Assembly: GCA_037130365.1 (NCBI GenBank)
Contig: JBAXTE010000021.1
Span: 7,467-71,466, forward strand
Origin: JBAXTE01 sp037130365
Lineage (GTDB): Bacteria; Bacteroidota; Bacteroidia; Bacteroidales; WCHB1-69
Length of the DNA: 64,000 nt
Reading direction: 5' to 3'
Numbering within the stretch: position 1 is the first letter of the stretch; every line of letters starts with the position of its first letter. The translations under genes were made by a program, and so were the position numbers. Shown here piece after piece: positions 44,545 to 53,766 of this stretch. Below the pieces are notes generated by a model that searched no databases, was not told where the DNA came from, and worked only from the letters and a program-made list of their open reading frames with translations.

Positions 44545-45089
44545 TTCTTCCTAAAGATATTGATGAAAACACAACTCTTTTCCTAGATAGAGATGGGGTT
44601 ATTAACGTTCGACCGATAGACTCATACGTTTTTACTCCTAACAAATTTGTTTTTATTGATGGAGCCAAAGAGGCAATTGCTAAATTATCTAAAGTCTTTG
44701 CTCGCATTATTGTCGTAACCAATCAACAAGGAATTGGAAAGAATTTAATGACATTAGAAGCTGTCAATAAAGTTCATCATAAATTGATTAGCGAAGTAGA
44801 AAAAATTGGTGGAAAAATAGAAATGATTTATGTCGCACCTGAATTAAAATCAGATGATTCACTGATGAGAAAGCCAAATATTGGAATGGGAATTCAAGCG
44901 CAAAAAGATTTTCCAAACATTGATTTTGAGAATTCTGTCATGGTAGGCGATACCGAAAGCGATATGGTGTTTGGTAAACGACTCAAAATGACCACAGTAA
45001 TAGTTGGGCCCGATGGACTTGAAATTTTAAATCAGAACCATGCTGATTGCTTTTTTGAATCTCTTTCGGCGTTCTCAAAAATTTTTTAA
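44541..45089 (+). CDS. gmhB: D-glycero-D-manno-heptose 1,7-bisphosphate 7-phosphatase
   Basis: A 182-residue HAD phosphatase. Motif I is 'LFLDRDGVINVRP' near residue 10, motif II 'VTNQQGIGK', and motif IV 'MVGDTESDMVFGKRLKM'. The usual GmhB zinc ligands (CxH...CxC) are reduced here, with 'MIYVAPELKSDDSLMRKPN' in the equivalent loop, so the zinc finger appears to be absent. Context with gmhA makes the heptose role likely, though a histidinol-phosphatase-like activity is possible. Start overlaps gmhA (ATGA). Confidence 0.82.
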   Translation: MILPKDIDENTTLFLDRDGVINVRPIDSYVFTPNKFVFIDGAKEAIAKLSKVFARIIVVTNQQGIGKNLMTLEAVNKVHHKLISEVEKIGGKIEMIYVAPELKSDDSLMRKPNIGMGIQAQKDFPNIDFENSVMVGDTESDMVFGKRLKMTTVIVGPDGLEILNQNHADCFFESLSAFSKIF

Positions 45090-45138
45090 TTGATTTTTGC
45101 GTTGTTCTTTATAAATAATAATTTTAATGATTATAGTT

Positions 45139-46236
45139 ATGAAAAGTTCTGTAAACAATTTTATTCGTTCTTTTTTTTGCCAAAGATTAGGGATAAAATT
45201 TCCTTCAAAAATTGTAGTTTTTTTAATGACTTTTATTCTTATGGGAACTGCTTTGTTCTCACAAAATGATCCAATTAATTCTTTGGACAATAAAGGGCTA
45301 AAACATGGATTATGGCGAAAGATGGAAGATGGTAAACTTTTATATGAAGGGAAATTCAACCATGGAAATCCAGTGGGAAAATTTACCTATTTTTATGAAG
45401 ATGGCAAAACGGTAAAAAGTATCTCGAATTTTTCTGCAAATGGAATAATTGCTCATGTTACTTCTTTTCATATCAATGGTAAAACTAGCTCGTATGGTAA
45501 GTATTACGATAAATTAAAAGATAGTACATGGGTTTATTTTGGAGATAATGGGACTAAAATTTCTGAAGAACAATATAAATTAGGTAAAAAAAATGGAGTT
45601 TGGAAGAAATTTGATTACGAAAAAGGAGTAGTATTAGAAGAAATGGGTTGGAAAAATGATCTTCAACATGGTGTTACCCAAGCCTTTACTCTTGATGGAA
45701 AGCTGAAGTATAAATTTAATTATAAAGATGGAAAAGCCAATGGTCCATATTTAGCCAATTATCCATCAGGACAACTATTTGAAAAAGGAGTGTACAAAAA
45801 CTCCCTAAAAGATTCAATTTCAACTAATTTTGATGAATCTGGAAAAGTAATCCGTAAGCGTAAATGGCTCAATGGATTTGTCGATTGGGATAAACTTTGG
45901 ATATGGACTGACGCGGGTAAAAAGGAGGTCGAATTAGATTCAATTTCTTATATTTACCGTAAAGCAGGACATTTCATAGTGGTTACAACTAAAGGAACTC
46001 GAATTAAAGGAAATGGCGAGTGGACGAGTTATGTTGAGTTTTTAAATGAAAAAGTATTTATGAATTTTACTTCCGAAATATATGGTTCTGTGTCTGCCCC
46101 TCGACGAATCGAAGAAATTGAAGAAGGTGTGTATAAAATAATATTCAAACAAGATATAGGATTTGATGTTATCATGAAAGATTCCGAGTTAGGATTCCTA
46201 AAGTCAATGCGTCCAAAATTGTTTAAAAAGAAATAA
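45139..46236 (+). CDS. MORN-variant repeat protein, exported
   Basis: A 365-residue protein. I prefer the ATG at 45139 over 45127, because the N-terminus then begins with a short basic segment before the hydrophobic stretch 'IVVFLMTFILMGTALFSQ', a probable signal sequence. The body contains tandem MORN_2-type units of about 20-25 residues, such as 'GLWRKMEDGKLLYEGKFNHG', 'GVWKKFDYEKGVVLEE' and 'GPYLANYPSGQLFEKGVYKN'. Such repeats occur in secreted or envelope proteins of this phylum; no enzymatic function can be assigned. Seven bp separate it from mnmA. Confidence 0.8.
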   Translation: MKSSVNNFIRSFFCQRLGIKFPSKIVVFLMTFILMGTALFSQNDPINSLDNKGLKHGLWRKMEDGKLLYEGKFNHGNPVGKFTYFYEDGKTVKSISNFSANGIIAHVTSFHINGKTSSYGKYYDKLKDSTWVYFGDNGTKISEEQYKLGKKNGVWKKFDYEKGVVLEEMGWKNDLQHGVTQAFTLDGKLKYKFNYKDGKANGPYLANYPSGQLFEKGVYKNSLKDSISTNFDESGKVIRKRKWLNGFVDWDKLWIWTDAGKKEVELDSISYIYRKAGHFIVVTTKGTRIKGNGEWTSYVEFLNEKVFMNFTSEIYGSVSAPRRIEEIEEGVYKIIFKQDIGFDVIMKDSELGFLKSMRPKLFKKK

Positions 46237-46242
46237 TCGTAA

Positions 46243-47337
46243 ATGAATAATAATAGAGTATTAGTAGCCATGAGTGGCGGTCTTGATAGTTCTGTGGTAG
46301 CTATGTTACTACACGAACAAGGCTATGAAGTACTTGGTATTACAATGAAAGTGTGGGATTATGATTATCTTGGTGATTCAGCTCCCGAAAGCGGTTGCTG
46401 TAACTTAGACTCTATCAACGATGCTCGCACAGTTGCTGTTACTCTTGGATTTCCTCATCATGTGCTTGATCTTAGAAAAGAATTTAAAGATTTGGTTATT
46501 AACGATTTCGTTGCTGAATATATGAAAGGAAGAACTCCAAATCCTTGCATTCTTTGTAATACCCACATGAAATGGGACGCTCTCCTGCAGAAAGCAGATC
46601 AACTTGGTTGTCAATACATTGCTACTGGACATTATGCTCAAATCTCGAATGTAAATGGTAGATATATTTTATCTAAAGGTGTTGATGAGAATAAAGATCA
46701 ATCTTATGTGCTTTGGGGACTTTCGCAAGAAAAATTGGCTCGAACTCTATTTCCACTTGGTGGATTTGAAAAACCAATGATCAGACAAATGGCAATCCAA
46801 AGAGGTTACGATAAAATTGCTACCAAACGAGAAAGTTACGATATCTGTTTTATTCCAGATAATGATTACCGCTCTTTTCTTAAGGCAAATGTCACAAACT
46901 TGGATGAAATAGTTGGGGAAGGAAATTTCGTGAACTCATCAGGAAAAATCCTAGGAAAACACAAAGGATACCCTTTTTATACCATAGGACAACGCAAAGG
47001 GTTGGTAATTGCGATGGGAGAGCCCTATTATGTAATCAAGATTGATGCAGAAACAAATACAATAACTCTTGGGCCAAAACACGAACTAGGAGGCACACAT
47101 GCGTTTATAAAGAACTGTAATTTTGTTAAATGGACCGAAATTCCTAAAGATTTTTTAGCTACAGTAAAAATTAGATATAAAGATAAAGGATCGAAAGCTA
47201 TTGTAAATCAAATAGGTGATTATATTGATATTGAATTTCTTGATGAAGTTACATCTATTGCACCAGGTCAATCTGCTGTAATATATGATAAAGAAGAAGT
47301 TGTTGCTGGTGGTTTTATTTATACTCAAATGACATGA
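46243..47337 (+). CDS. mnmA: tRNA-specific 2-thiouridylase
   Basis: A 364-residue enzyme that puts sulfur on U34 of Lys, Glu and Gln tRNAs using ATP and persulfide. PP-loop motif 'VAMSGGLDSSVVAMLL' near residue 9, the first catalytic cysteine in 'PNPCILCNTHMKW', and the second in 'YDICFIPDNDYRSFL', with 'GQRKGLVIAMGEPYYVI' in the C-terminal domain. Full length. Its end overlaps the next gene by 4 bp. Confidence 0.95.
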   Translation: MNNNRVLVAMSGGLDSSVVAMLLHEQGYEVLGITMKVWDYDYLGDSAPESGCCNLDSINDARTVAVTLGFPHHVLDLRKEFKDLVINDFVAEYMKGRTPNPCILCNTHMKWDALLQKADQLGCQYIATGHYAQISNVNGRYILSKGVDENKDQSYVLWGLSQEKLARTLFPLGGFEKPMIRQMAIQRGYDKIATKRESYDICFIPDNDYRSFLKANVTNLDEIVGEGNFVNSSGKILGKHKGYPFYTIGQRKGLVIAMGEPYYVIKIDAETNTITLGPKHELGGTHAFIKNCNFVKWTEIPKDFLATVKIRYKDKGSKAIVNQIGDYIDIEFLDEVTSIAPGQSAVIYDKEEVVAGGFIYTQMT

Positions 47338-48014
47338 AAAAAATTGGATTATTATTGTTGGTAATTGTGCTTTTCTTTTCGGGATGTAAAAAAGATGCTC
47401 CAATTCAAGAATCTTTCGATTTTGGATATGGCTTTTTTCCACTAAATATTGGCGATTCTTCATTCTTTCTGGTTGAACAAACTACCTGGAACGACTTTGA
47501 TAATACTATAGATACAATCACCTATTCGCTTTGTGAATATATTGAGTCTATGACAGTTAATTATACTGGTGATTCTCTTTATCGTATCGAAAGATTGAAA
47601 AAGTACGACAACGATCCAACTTGGAATTTAGATAGTGTTTGGTTTGCCCTTAAAACTAAAAATGAAGCAATCAGAGTTGAACAAAACATCTCTTATGTAA
47701 AAATGGTATTCCCTGTATCGCTAAACAGTTTATGGAATGGAAATATTCATAATACGTTAGGTAGCAAAACATACACATTTAGCAACTTGTCGTCAAATGT
47801 GGTGGTTAATAATATTTCATATAATCGTACCGTAAATATTCAGCAAGAGAATTTTGTTACGCTAATTAATTCTGATGTTGAAAATGAAATTTACGCAGAT
47901 GGCGTTGGATTAGTAAAAACAGAAAAAACCCACGTATACAAAACATATAACCCAGCCTCTGGAGAATTTGAAATAAAATCGGGATACATTTTCTCCCAAA
48001 AAAGAGTCCAATAA
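47334..48014 (+). CDS. Uncharacterised lipoprotein
   Basis: A 226-residue protein with a clear lipoprotein signal: hydrophobic stretch then 'FFSGCKKD' (Cys near residue 19). The mature part is beta-rich with no recognised domain. It overlaps mnmA by 4 bp (ATGA) and is 14 bp before the S8 peptidase gene. I do not recognise a family with certainty; envelope localisation is the only supported inference. Confidence 0.75.
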   Translation: MKKIGLLLLVIVLFFSGCKKDAPIQESFDFGYGFFPLNIGDSSFFLVEQTTWNDFDNTIDTITYSLCEYIESMTVNYTGDSLYRIERLKKYDNDPTWNLDSVWFALKTKNEAIRVEQNISYVKMVFPVSLNSLWNGNIHNTLGSKTYTFSNLSSNVVVNNISYNRTVNIQQENFVTLINSDVENEIYADGVGLVKTEKTHVYKTYNPASGEFEIKSGYIFSQKRVQ

Positions 48015-48028
48015 TTAAATTATTTGAT

Positions 48029-49750
48029 ATGAAAAAAATCTTAACAACCCTTATTCTTTTAGTATTTTTAGTACAAATTAAAGCTCAAACTGCACCAAAT
48101 AAGTATTGGGTGGAGTTTAAAAATAAAACAAATTCGCCATATCAAGTTAATAACCCTTTGTCTTTTCTTTCTCAACGTGCTATAGATCGCCGTTTGCGTA
48201 TGAATATTCAAATTACTGCACAAGATTTTCCTGTTAATTCGTGGTATCTTGATAGCATTCAACAAACTGGTGCCATTGTACTTACTACTTCGAGATGGCA
48301 TAACGGAGCAACATTTTATACCACTGATACTGCTATTGTTACACGTATTTCTAATATGTCGTTTGTTAGAAATATTCAAAAAACTAATGCGATTAAATCG
48401 AATAGTAAGAAACAGAATTCTCAGATAATTCTGCCAATAGATAAAAATCAACGCTCCTTAATGAAAATTAATCAAGATAATTCATCATTAACAGCAAAGT
48501 CATTAAACTCATTTAACTATGGATTTGCTTATCCTCAAATATCAATGATAAAAGGTGATTATTTACATCAAATGGGGTTTTCTGGCGAAGGAATGTTGAT
48601 AGGAGTTTTGGATGCTGGTTTTTTTCAAGCAGATGTTTTGCCTGCTTTTGATAGTTTATGGCTTAATAATCAAATAATTGGATATCAAGATTTTGTAAAT
48701 CCAAATTCAAATATTTTTCAAGAGAGCTCGCATGGAATGATGGTGCTTTCAATAATGGGTGGAAATATCGCTGATTCGTTAGTGGGAACAGCTCCTAAAG
48801 CCTCATACTTGCTATTGCGCTCTGAAGATGCACCAACAGAAAATTTAGTTGAAGAAGATAATTGGGTTGCAGCAATTGAATTTGCCGATAGCGTAGGAGT
48901 GGATGTTGTAAACTCGTCGTTGGGTTATACAACTTTCGACGATACCACCATCGTTCGTACTTTTGCCGATATGAATGGACGGGTTAGTCGTGCTTCTTTA
49001 GCGGCGACTTATGCCGGAAGAAGAGGGATGATTTTATGCATAAGCGCGGGAAATTCAGCTCTAGACCCGTGGCATCACATTGGTGTTCCTACCGATGCTG
49101 ATAGTATTTTATCCGTAGGTGCTGTTGATGCTTTTTTATACCATGCTTCGTTTTCTTCGGTTGGTCCTGCTGCTGATGGAAGAGTAAAACCCGATGTTGC
49201 GGCAATGGGACAAGGAACGTATGTTCAGGATATTGATGGTCGAATTATTTCGGGAAATGGTACCTCTTTTTCTTCCCCAGTGCTTGCTGGTTCTGTTGCT
49301 TGTTTATGGCAAGCATTTCCGAATAAATCAAATTTCGAAATTATGGACGCAATCCGCAAAAGCGGGAACCAATATAACAACCCAGATACATTGCTTGGCT
49401 ATGGGGTTCCTAACTTTATGAATGCATATCAATCTCTGTTGTCAGTAGGTGTTCCTTCAATAACAGAATCTCAAGACAACTTTATGGTTTATCCAAACCC
49501 TCTTATTGATAATCAATCGCTTTATATTTCATTTTATAGTCCGCAAAACTGCAATGCTAATGTGGTGATATATAATAATATGGGAAAGATTCAAGGGTTT
49601 TATCAGGTTGACAATGTTTTGTTGGGAGAAAATAAAATTCAACTCCTAAATAGTGCTAAACTTTCGAGTGGAGTTTACTATATTAAGATTTTATCATCTG
49701 GATTTTCTTATACCAGCCGATTTATAAAAAGCTCAACTACTTCAAATTAA
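48029..49750 (+). CDS. Subtilisin-like S8 peptidase with T9SS sorting domain
   Basis: A 573-residue secreted serine peptidase. Signal peptide at 1-20 ('LILLVFLVQIKAQ'), propeptide-like region, then the S8 core with the triad Asp195 ('IGVLDAGFF'), His235 ('ESSHGMMVLS') and Ser413 ('GNGTSFSSPVLAG'); the oxyanion Asn is in 'CISAGNSALDP'. A C-terminal sorting domain ('MVYPNPLIDNQSLYISF' ... 'GVYYIKILSSGF') marks it as type IX cargo. The catalytic residues are all present, so it is predicted active. Confidence 0.92.
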   Translation: MKKILTTLILLVFLVQIKAQTAPNKYWVEFKNKTNSPYQVNNPLSFLSQRAIDRRLRMNIQITAQDFPVNSWYLDSIQQTGAIVLTTSRWHNGATFYTTDTAIVTRISNMSFVRNIQKTNAIKSNSKKQNSQIILPIDKNQRSLMKINQDNSSLTAKSLNSFNYGFAYPQISMIKGDYLHQMGFSGEGMLIGVLDAGFFQADVLPAFDSLWLNNQIIGYQDFVNPNSNIFQESSHGMMVLSIMGGNIADSLVGTAPKASYLLLRSEDAPTENLVEEDNWVAAIEFADSVGVDVVNSSLGYTTFDDTTIVRTFADMNGRVSRASLAATYAGRRGMILCISAGNSALDPWHHIGVPTDADSILSVGAVDAFLYHASFSSVGPAADGRVKPDVAAMGQGTYVQDIDGRIISGNGTSFSSPVLAGSVACLWQAFPNKSNFEIMDAIRKSGNQYNNPDTLLGYGVPNFMNAYQSLLSVGVPSITESQDNFMVYPNPLIDNQSLYISFYSPQNCNANVVIYNNMGKIQGFYQVDNVLLGENKIQLLNSAKLSSGVYYIKILSSGFSYTSRFIKSSTTSN

Positions 49751-49783
49751 GTCAATAACAATCAAAAGAAAAAGGATTAAGGA

Positions 49784-50515
49784 TTAGCTATTCTCCTTGA
49801 TTTTTCGATAACCATCTGGACTAATTTTTATCTTTTCTCCATTTTCCATTAAGGCCATATAGGAGTCTTTTGAATACGCTTCTATTGATTTTATATAATC
49901 AATGTTTGCAATGAATCCTCTGTGTACACGAATGAAATTCTTTGTAGGTAAATGACTTTCAAAATATTTCATCGTCTGGTCTTTTATGTGACGACCAGAT
50001 TTTGAGTGTATTAACACATAATCATCATCGGATTCGATATAATAAATATCATCAACAGGGATTAATAATATTTTGCTACCAGTTCTGATGATTATTCGCT
50101 CAATAATCTTGTTTTCAATGGGTAAGGTAGATGAGTATATCTTGCTATCCTTGTTTGTAATCCTTTTTTTTGCTTTTAATAAAGCTTCTTCAAATCTCTC
50201 TCTCGAAAATGGTTTAAGCAAATAATCGATGGCATTTTTTTCAAATGCTTTTATTGCGTAGTTGTCAAAAGCAGTACAAAAAATGATTTCGGGCTTTTGC
50301 TCTAAAATTTCTAATAATTCAAATCCGTCAATTTTTGGCATTTGAATGTCCAAAAACAATAAATCAACAGGAGTGGTACTTAATAATTTGATACATTCAA
50401 ACCCATTTTCGCATTCACCAACAATGTTGATTTCCAAATCTGTAGATAAATATCCTTTAATGATTTCACGCGCTAGTGGCTCGTCATCAACAATGGCTAT
50501 ATTAATTTTAGTCAT
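49784..50515 (-). CDS. LytTR response regulator
   Basis: A 243-residue regulator: a receiver domain with phosphoacceptor Asp in 'DLLFLDIQMPKIDGFE' (about residue 56) and Lys in 'YLLKPFSRERF', followed by a LytTR DNA-binding domain ('RIIIRTGSKILLIPVDDIYYIESDDDYV' region, 'FIRVHRGFIANIDYI'). It overlaps the kinase gene by 8 bp and is its likely partner. Confidence 0.92.
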   Translation of the reverse strand: MTKINIAIVDDEPLAREIIKGYLSTDLEINIVGECENGFECIKLLSTTPVDLLFLDIQMPKIDGFELLEILEQKPEIIFCTAFDNYAIKAFEKNAIDYLLKPFSRERFEEALLKAKKRITNKDSKIYSSTLPIENKIIERIIIRTGSKILLIPVDDIYYIESDDDYVLIHSKSGRHIKDQTMKYFESHLPTKNFIRVHRGFIANIDYIKSIEAYSKDSYMALMENGEKIKISPDGYRKIKENS

Positions 50516-51557
50516 ATTGTGGTATTTTAATGGTTATTGTAAATAGATTGTTTTCTTTATTAATTTGGCACAAATCGATTCGTCCGTATATATTTAACAA
50601 CCTATTTTTTAAGTTGTTAATTCCTAATCCATTAGTCTCTTTAGATTTATAACTCGAGTCGAAATTATTAGTCATTATAATTTGTAGTATTTGATTATTA
50701 TTTGTGATAATTATTTTGATAAAAAACCCTTCAATTAATGAATATAAACCATGTTTAATTGCATTTTCAAAAAGAGGTTGTAACAACACTGGTGGTAAGT
50801 TCATTTCAATACAGCCATCGGAAATTTCAATTGAATAGTTGAGCTTTTTTCCAAATCTAACTTTTTCAATTTCAAGGTATTTCTCAATGTGATTGATTTC
50901 ATTTGATAACGATGTTAATATGTCATTGCTCTGATTTAAAGAATAGCGCATGTAATCGGAGAGCTTTAAAATCATATTGCTTGCTTTTGCAGGATCCGAT
51001 TGAGTAAGTGCATTGATTGAATTTAGGCTGTTAAACAAAAAATGAGGATTTATTTGCGATTTTAATGCATCCAGTTCAGCATTTTTTAATAAGATATTAA
51101 TCTGTTTTTCACGTTCCTCTTTGTCTTTAAGTTGTTCGATTGTTTTTAAGAAAAAAAAGAAAAGAATGTTGAGAATGTAATAAATTACTCCAATGATAAT
51201 CCGTATGGAAAATGATTTTTTAAGAAATAATATGTATGAATTGTTATCTGAATACAAGCTACTTAGAATATGAGTGCTTAAAAATATCCAAAGTCCAATA
51301 GCAATAATTAAAACCGAAATATGTGTAATTATTATATCAATGGTCAGTTTTTCAATTAAATGTGAGTTGATTACCACAAACCATAACCCGATAGAAATAA
51401 GCGCAAAAATCGAATTAAAAACGAAGGCATCCATTAATGCAGTCTCCCAAGATATGTTCAGAGATAGCATTAATATTGCAAAATGAATAATCGCAATAAT
51501 TAACCAAGCACCGATAAGTATAATTTGCTGATATTTTTCAGAGAATAGCTTATACAT
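50508..51557 (-). CDS. LytS-type sensor histidine kinase
   Basis: A 349-residue membrane kinase. About four transmembrane helices occupy residues 10-150, followed by a short coil and the His_kinase motif 'LKSQINPHFLFNSLNSINAL' with the phosphorylated His (about residue 176) and an HATPase domain ('PPVLLQPLFENAIKHGLYSL', 'GLGINNLKNRL'). It is of the LytS/YehU class, which pairs with LytTR regulators. It shares 8 bp with the regulator gene and has its own -7 element 19 bp upstream. Confidence 0.9.
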   Translation of the reverse strand: MYKLFSEKYQQIILIGAWLIIAIIHFAILMLSLNISWETALMDAFVFNSIFALISIGLWFVVINSHLIEKLTIDIIITHISVLIIAIGLWIFLSTHILSSLYSDNNSYILFLKKSFSIRIIIGVIYYILNILFFFFLKTIEQLKDKEEREKQINILLKNAELDALKSQINPHFLFNSLNSINALTQSDPAKASNMILKLSDYMRYSLNQSNDILTSLSNEINHIEKYLEIEKVRFGKKLNYSIEISDGCIEMNLPPVLLQPLFENAIKHGLYSLIEGFFIKIIITNNNQILQIIMTNNFDSSYKSKETNGLGINNLKNRLLNIYGRIDLCQINKENNLFTITIKIPQYD

Positions 51558-51575
51558 TTACTTTGTTTTATTTGA

Positions 51576-51583
51576 CAAATCTA
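51576..51583 (-). promoter_or_regulatory. Promoter -7 element (TAGATTTG) of the LytS/LytR pair
   Basis: On the minus strand TAGATTTG matches TAnnTTTG, 19 bp upstream of the kinase start at 51557 and inside the 55-bp gap from the LiaF-like gene. Confidence 0.5.
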
Positions 51584-51612
51584 TCATCGTTAGCACTTTG
51601 TAAAAAAAAAGA

Positions 51613-52344
51613 TTAAAAACTTTTAATTTCACAACCTCCAAAAATGCATATACCTCTAAGTACAATGATTTTTTTTGGATCTATTGCTGTTGGATTTCGT
51701 TTATCACTACAGCCACCAAAAATATTGTTTACTTCCATTCTTACATTCCAATCTGGAGGAATTATGAGTTCACAACCTCCAAAAAGTAAAGTTACATCAA
51801 TGGATGCACCTTCTGGTGAAAGAATTGATTGTTGAAAATTCAATTTTGATCCCCCAAAAATTGCAGTGATTCTTGCTCCTCTAAAGTTCTCATTTTTAAT
51901 GTACTTATCACTTCCACTAAAAACGGTAGCTTCATCATAATAATCTGTAATTTCAGCTTCTTTGTGAATAAAATTTCTATGTGAAAATTTATTATGTTTG
52001 AAGATTATTGCAATCCCGAATATAATAATAATGATTGGCCAAAATACGTTTGTTAATGTTATTGGAATCATGTAATAATTTGAAATTTGGAAAAATCCTC
52101 CAATCGTTATTAATATTAATCCTAAAAAGAACTTTCGTTCTACAAGATTAATAATGCCAATGGCAATAAGCAAAGTCTCCCATGAGAAGAGAATTTTTTT
52201 TGTTGTATTATCAAGAATGTCTAATTTGCTAAGCAACAACCCAATTCCAAAAAGGATAACAAAGGTCCCAAATACTAATGTTTTCCTATTCGATTTATAT
52301 TTTTGAGGTTGATGGTTGGGGGAGAATTTATCTGTATTCATCAT
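51613..52344 (-). CDS. LiaF-like membrane protein
   Basis: A 243-residue protein. The longer frame starts with TTG at 52368; I start at ATG 52344 because a -7 box lies at 52366-52373, just outside. The N-terminal half has four transmembrane helices ('TLVFGTFVILFGIGLLLSKL' and following), and the C-terminal half is a beta-rich domain with repeated 'FGG' turns ('GSKLNFQQSILSPEGASIDV', 'NIFGGCSDKRNP'), the pattern of LiaF/DUF2154-type cell-envelope stress proteins. It lies directly upstream of the LytS/LytR pair on the same strand, and in related organisms such proteins are linked with two-component systems. A sensor or inhibitor role is plausible. Confidence 0.78.
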   Translation of the reverse strand: MMNTDKFSPNHQPQKYKSNRKTLVFGTFVILFGIGLLLSKLDILDNTTKKILFSWETLLIAIGIINLVERKFFLGLILITIGGFFQISNYYMIPITLTNVFWPIIIIIFGIAIIFKHNKFSHRNFIHKEAEITDYYDEATVFSGSDKYIKNENFRGARITAIFGGSKLNFQQSILSPEGASIDVTLLFGGCELIIPPDWNVRMEVNNIFGGCSDKRNPTAIDPKKIIVLRGICIFGGCEIKSF

Positions 52345-52365
52345 GACATTGTCTTTAAATTTTGA

Positions 52366-52373
52366 CAAAGTTA
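52366..52373 (-). promoter_or_regulatory. Promoter -7 element (TAACTTTG) of the LiaF-like gene
   Basis: TAACTTTG on the minus strand fits TAnnTTTG, 21 bp upstream of the ATG at 52344. It supports the shorter start. Confidence 0.55.
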
Positions 52374-52580
52374 ACTTTTTCAGAATTGAATAAATTGTTT
52401 TTTTCGGTAAATTACGGAAAATGAAGGGCAGAAGTGATTCTAGTTTACTTCCGAGGATAATTATATGTAAGGATGCTTAAGAAACTTGAGGATTAATGAA
52501 TTCCAATTCTATGGCACTATTTAACACAAGCTAACATTATTCAGTTATGCCATAAACACAATAATAGTCTTGCGGTTTTC

Positions 52581-53495
52581 TTAAAAATCAGTAAAACGAT
52601 CTGAACTTTCAATAAACTTTAGTTTAATACTTGAAGGAGTATTAACTTCTGGATGTTTTATTAAAATGAGTTCAGCGCAACCTTTCCATTCCGAAAATTC
52701 AGGTTTGTGAAAGTTCAATAAATTTGGTCGATGGATAAACACAACAACATCAGAATGTTGCTTAATAAAGGGAGCAACATTATCAATGGTTGGTTTATCG
52801 TTTATATCAATCAGGTTGTTAATATTGGTAGAATGAGTCAATAATAATATTGGGATATTAATGCTTTTTGTAAGCAAACTAATCTCACTCATCATTTTTT
52901 CTTGTTCGAAAAAGTTAATGTCAGAATCCAATATGTTTTTAGAATACAATTCAATATTATCAAAAAGTATCATATCAACATGTTGCTCTTCCACTAAATA
53001 CTTACAGCGATTGGTGATTTCAGTAATATTTAGCGAAGTAGAATCATCAATAATGACTTCTGATTGGATAAATTTTGAGATGATTAAGTCAACTTTTTCT
53101 TTGTCTGATTCTTTATATGTTCCTGAGTAAACACGTTCAGCGGAATTTCCTGTTTCACTTTCAATAAGTCGTTGAACTAATTTAATTGCACTTCTTTCGG
53201 GAGAAAATACTGCAATACGTTTATTGTTTGTAAGTGCTAAATTGTGAATTAATGATAATAAAAAAGCTGTTTTTCCTTTTCCAGGACGAACGGCTATGGA
53301 TATTAGCTGCTTAGAATTAAAAGACTGTATGATGTGGTCTAAATCGCGGAAACCTGAATTAAGGATTGTTGAAGTTTCAGTTTTTAAAGTTTCCTCTGCT
53401 GTTGAGGATTCTCTGTTTATTGCTTGCTTGACTACGTCGCTTACTGTGATAAACTCATAGCAAGCAGGAAACTCTGTTTTTTCGATGCCTTCCAT
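52581..53495 (-). CDS. Stand-alone DnaB-like RecA-fold ATPase
   Basis: A 304-residue protein corresponding to the C-terminal motor domain of replicative helicase DnaB. Walker A 'AVRPGKGKTAF' lies at 69-79, Walker B 'DMILFDNIEL' near 165, and 'IKQHSDVVVFIHRP' matches the DnaB stretch 'EQDADVVMFLHRD'. The N-terminal DnaG-binding domain is absent. At the position of the DnaB arginine-finger motif KQRNGPTG the protein reads KHPEVNTPS, with a proline in the Arg position. It is probably not a canonical hexameric helicase. A -7 element lies at 53631-53638, leaving a leader of about 130 nt with an AAGGAATT ribosome site. Confidence 0.82.
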   Translation of the reverse strand: MEGIEKTEFPACYEFITVSDVVKQAINRESSTAEETLKTETSTILNSGFRDLDHIIQSFNSKQLISIAVRPGKGKTAFLLSLIHNLALTNNKRIAVFSPERSAIKLVQRLIESETGNSAERVYSGTYKESDKEKVDLIISKFIQSEVIIDDSTSLNITEITNRCKYLVEEQHVDMILFDNIELYSKNILDSDINFFEQEKMMSEISLLTKSINIPILLLTHSTNINNLIDINDKPTIDNVAPFIKQHSDVVVFIHRPNLLNFHKPEFSEWKGCAELILIKHPEVNTPSSIKLKFIESSDRFTDF

Positions 53496-53630
53496 TTTTT
53501 TAATTCCTTTTTGTGTTGTCTAGCAACACTTTGTTTGTTCGTGTTTTAGTAGCTGTTTTATACTTAAATAGTAATTTGCTTTATCATTTGAATTATTCGA
53601 CAGATGATATTTTACCAAATTAGAGAATTG

Positions 53631-53638
53631 CAAAGTTA
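53631..53638 (-). promoter_or_regulatory. Possible -7 element (TAACTTTG) of the DnaB-like gene
   Basis: On the minus strand TAACTTTG fits TAnnTTTG, about 135 bp upstream of the start at 53495. Confidence 0.4.
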
Positions 53639-53766
53639 CTATAAAAGAAGATTGGTTTTATAGTTTTATGAAAAAAAAACATTTAATAAAATCAAGATAT
53701 AAATTTTGATGATAATTTATTCCTTTTTTACGCCAATTAATCATTCTTAAGTACAATAATTAGTGA

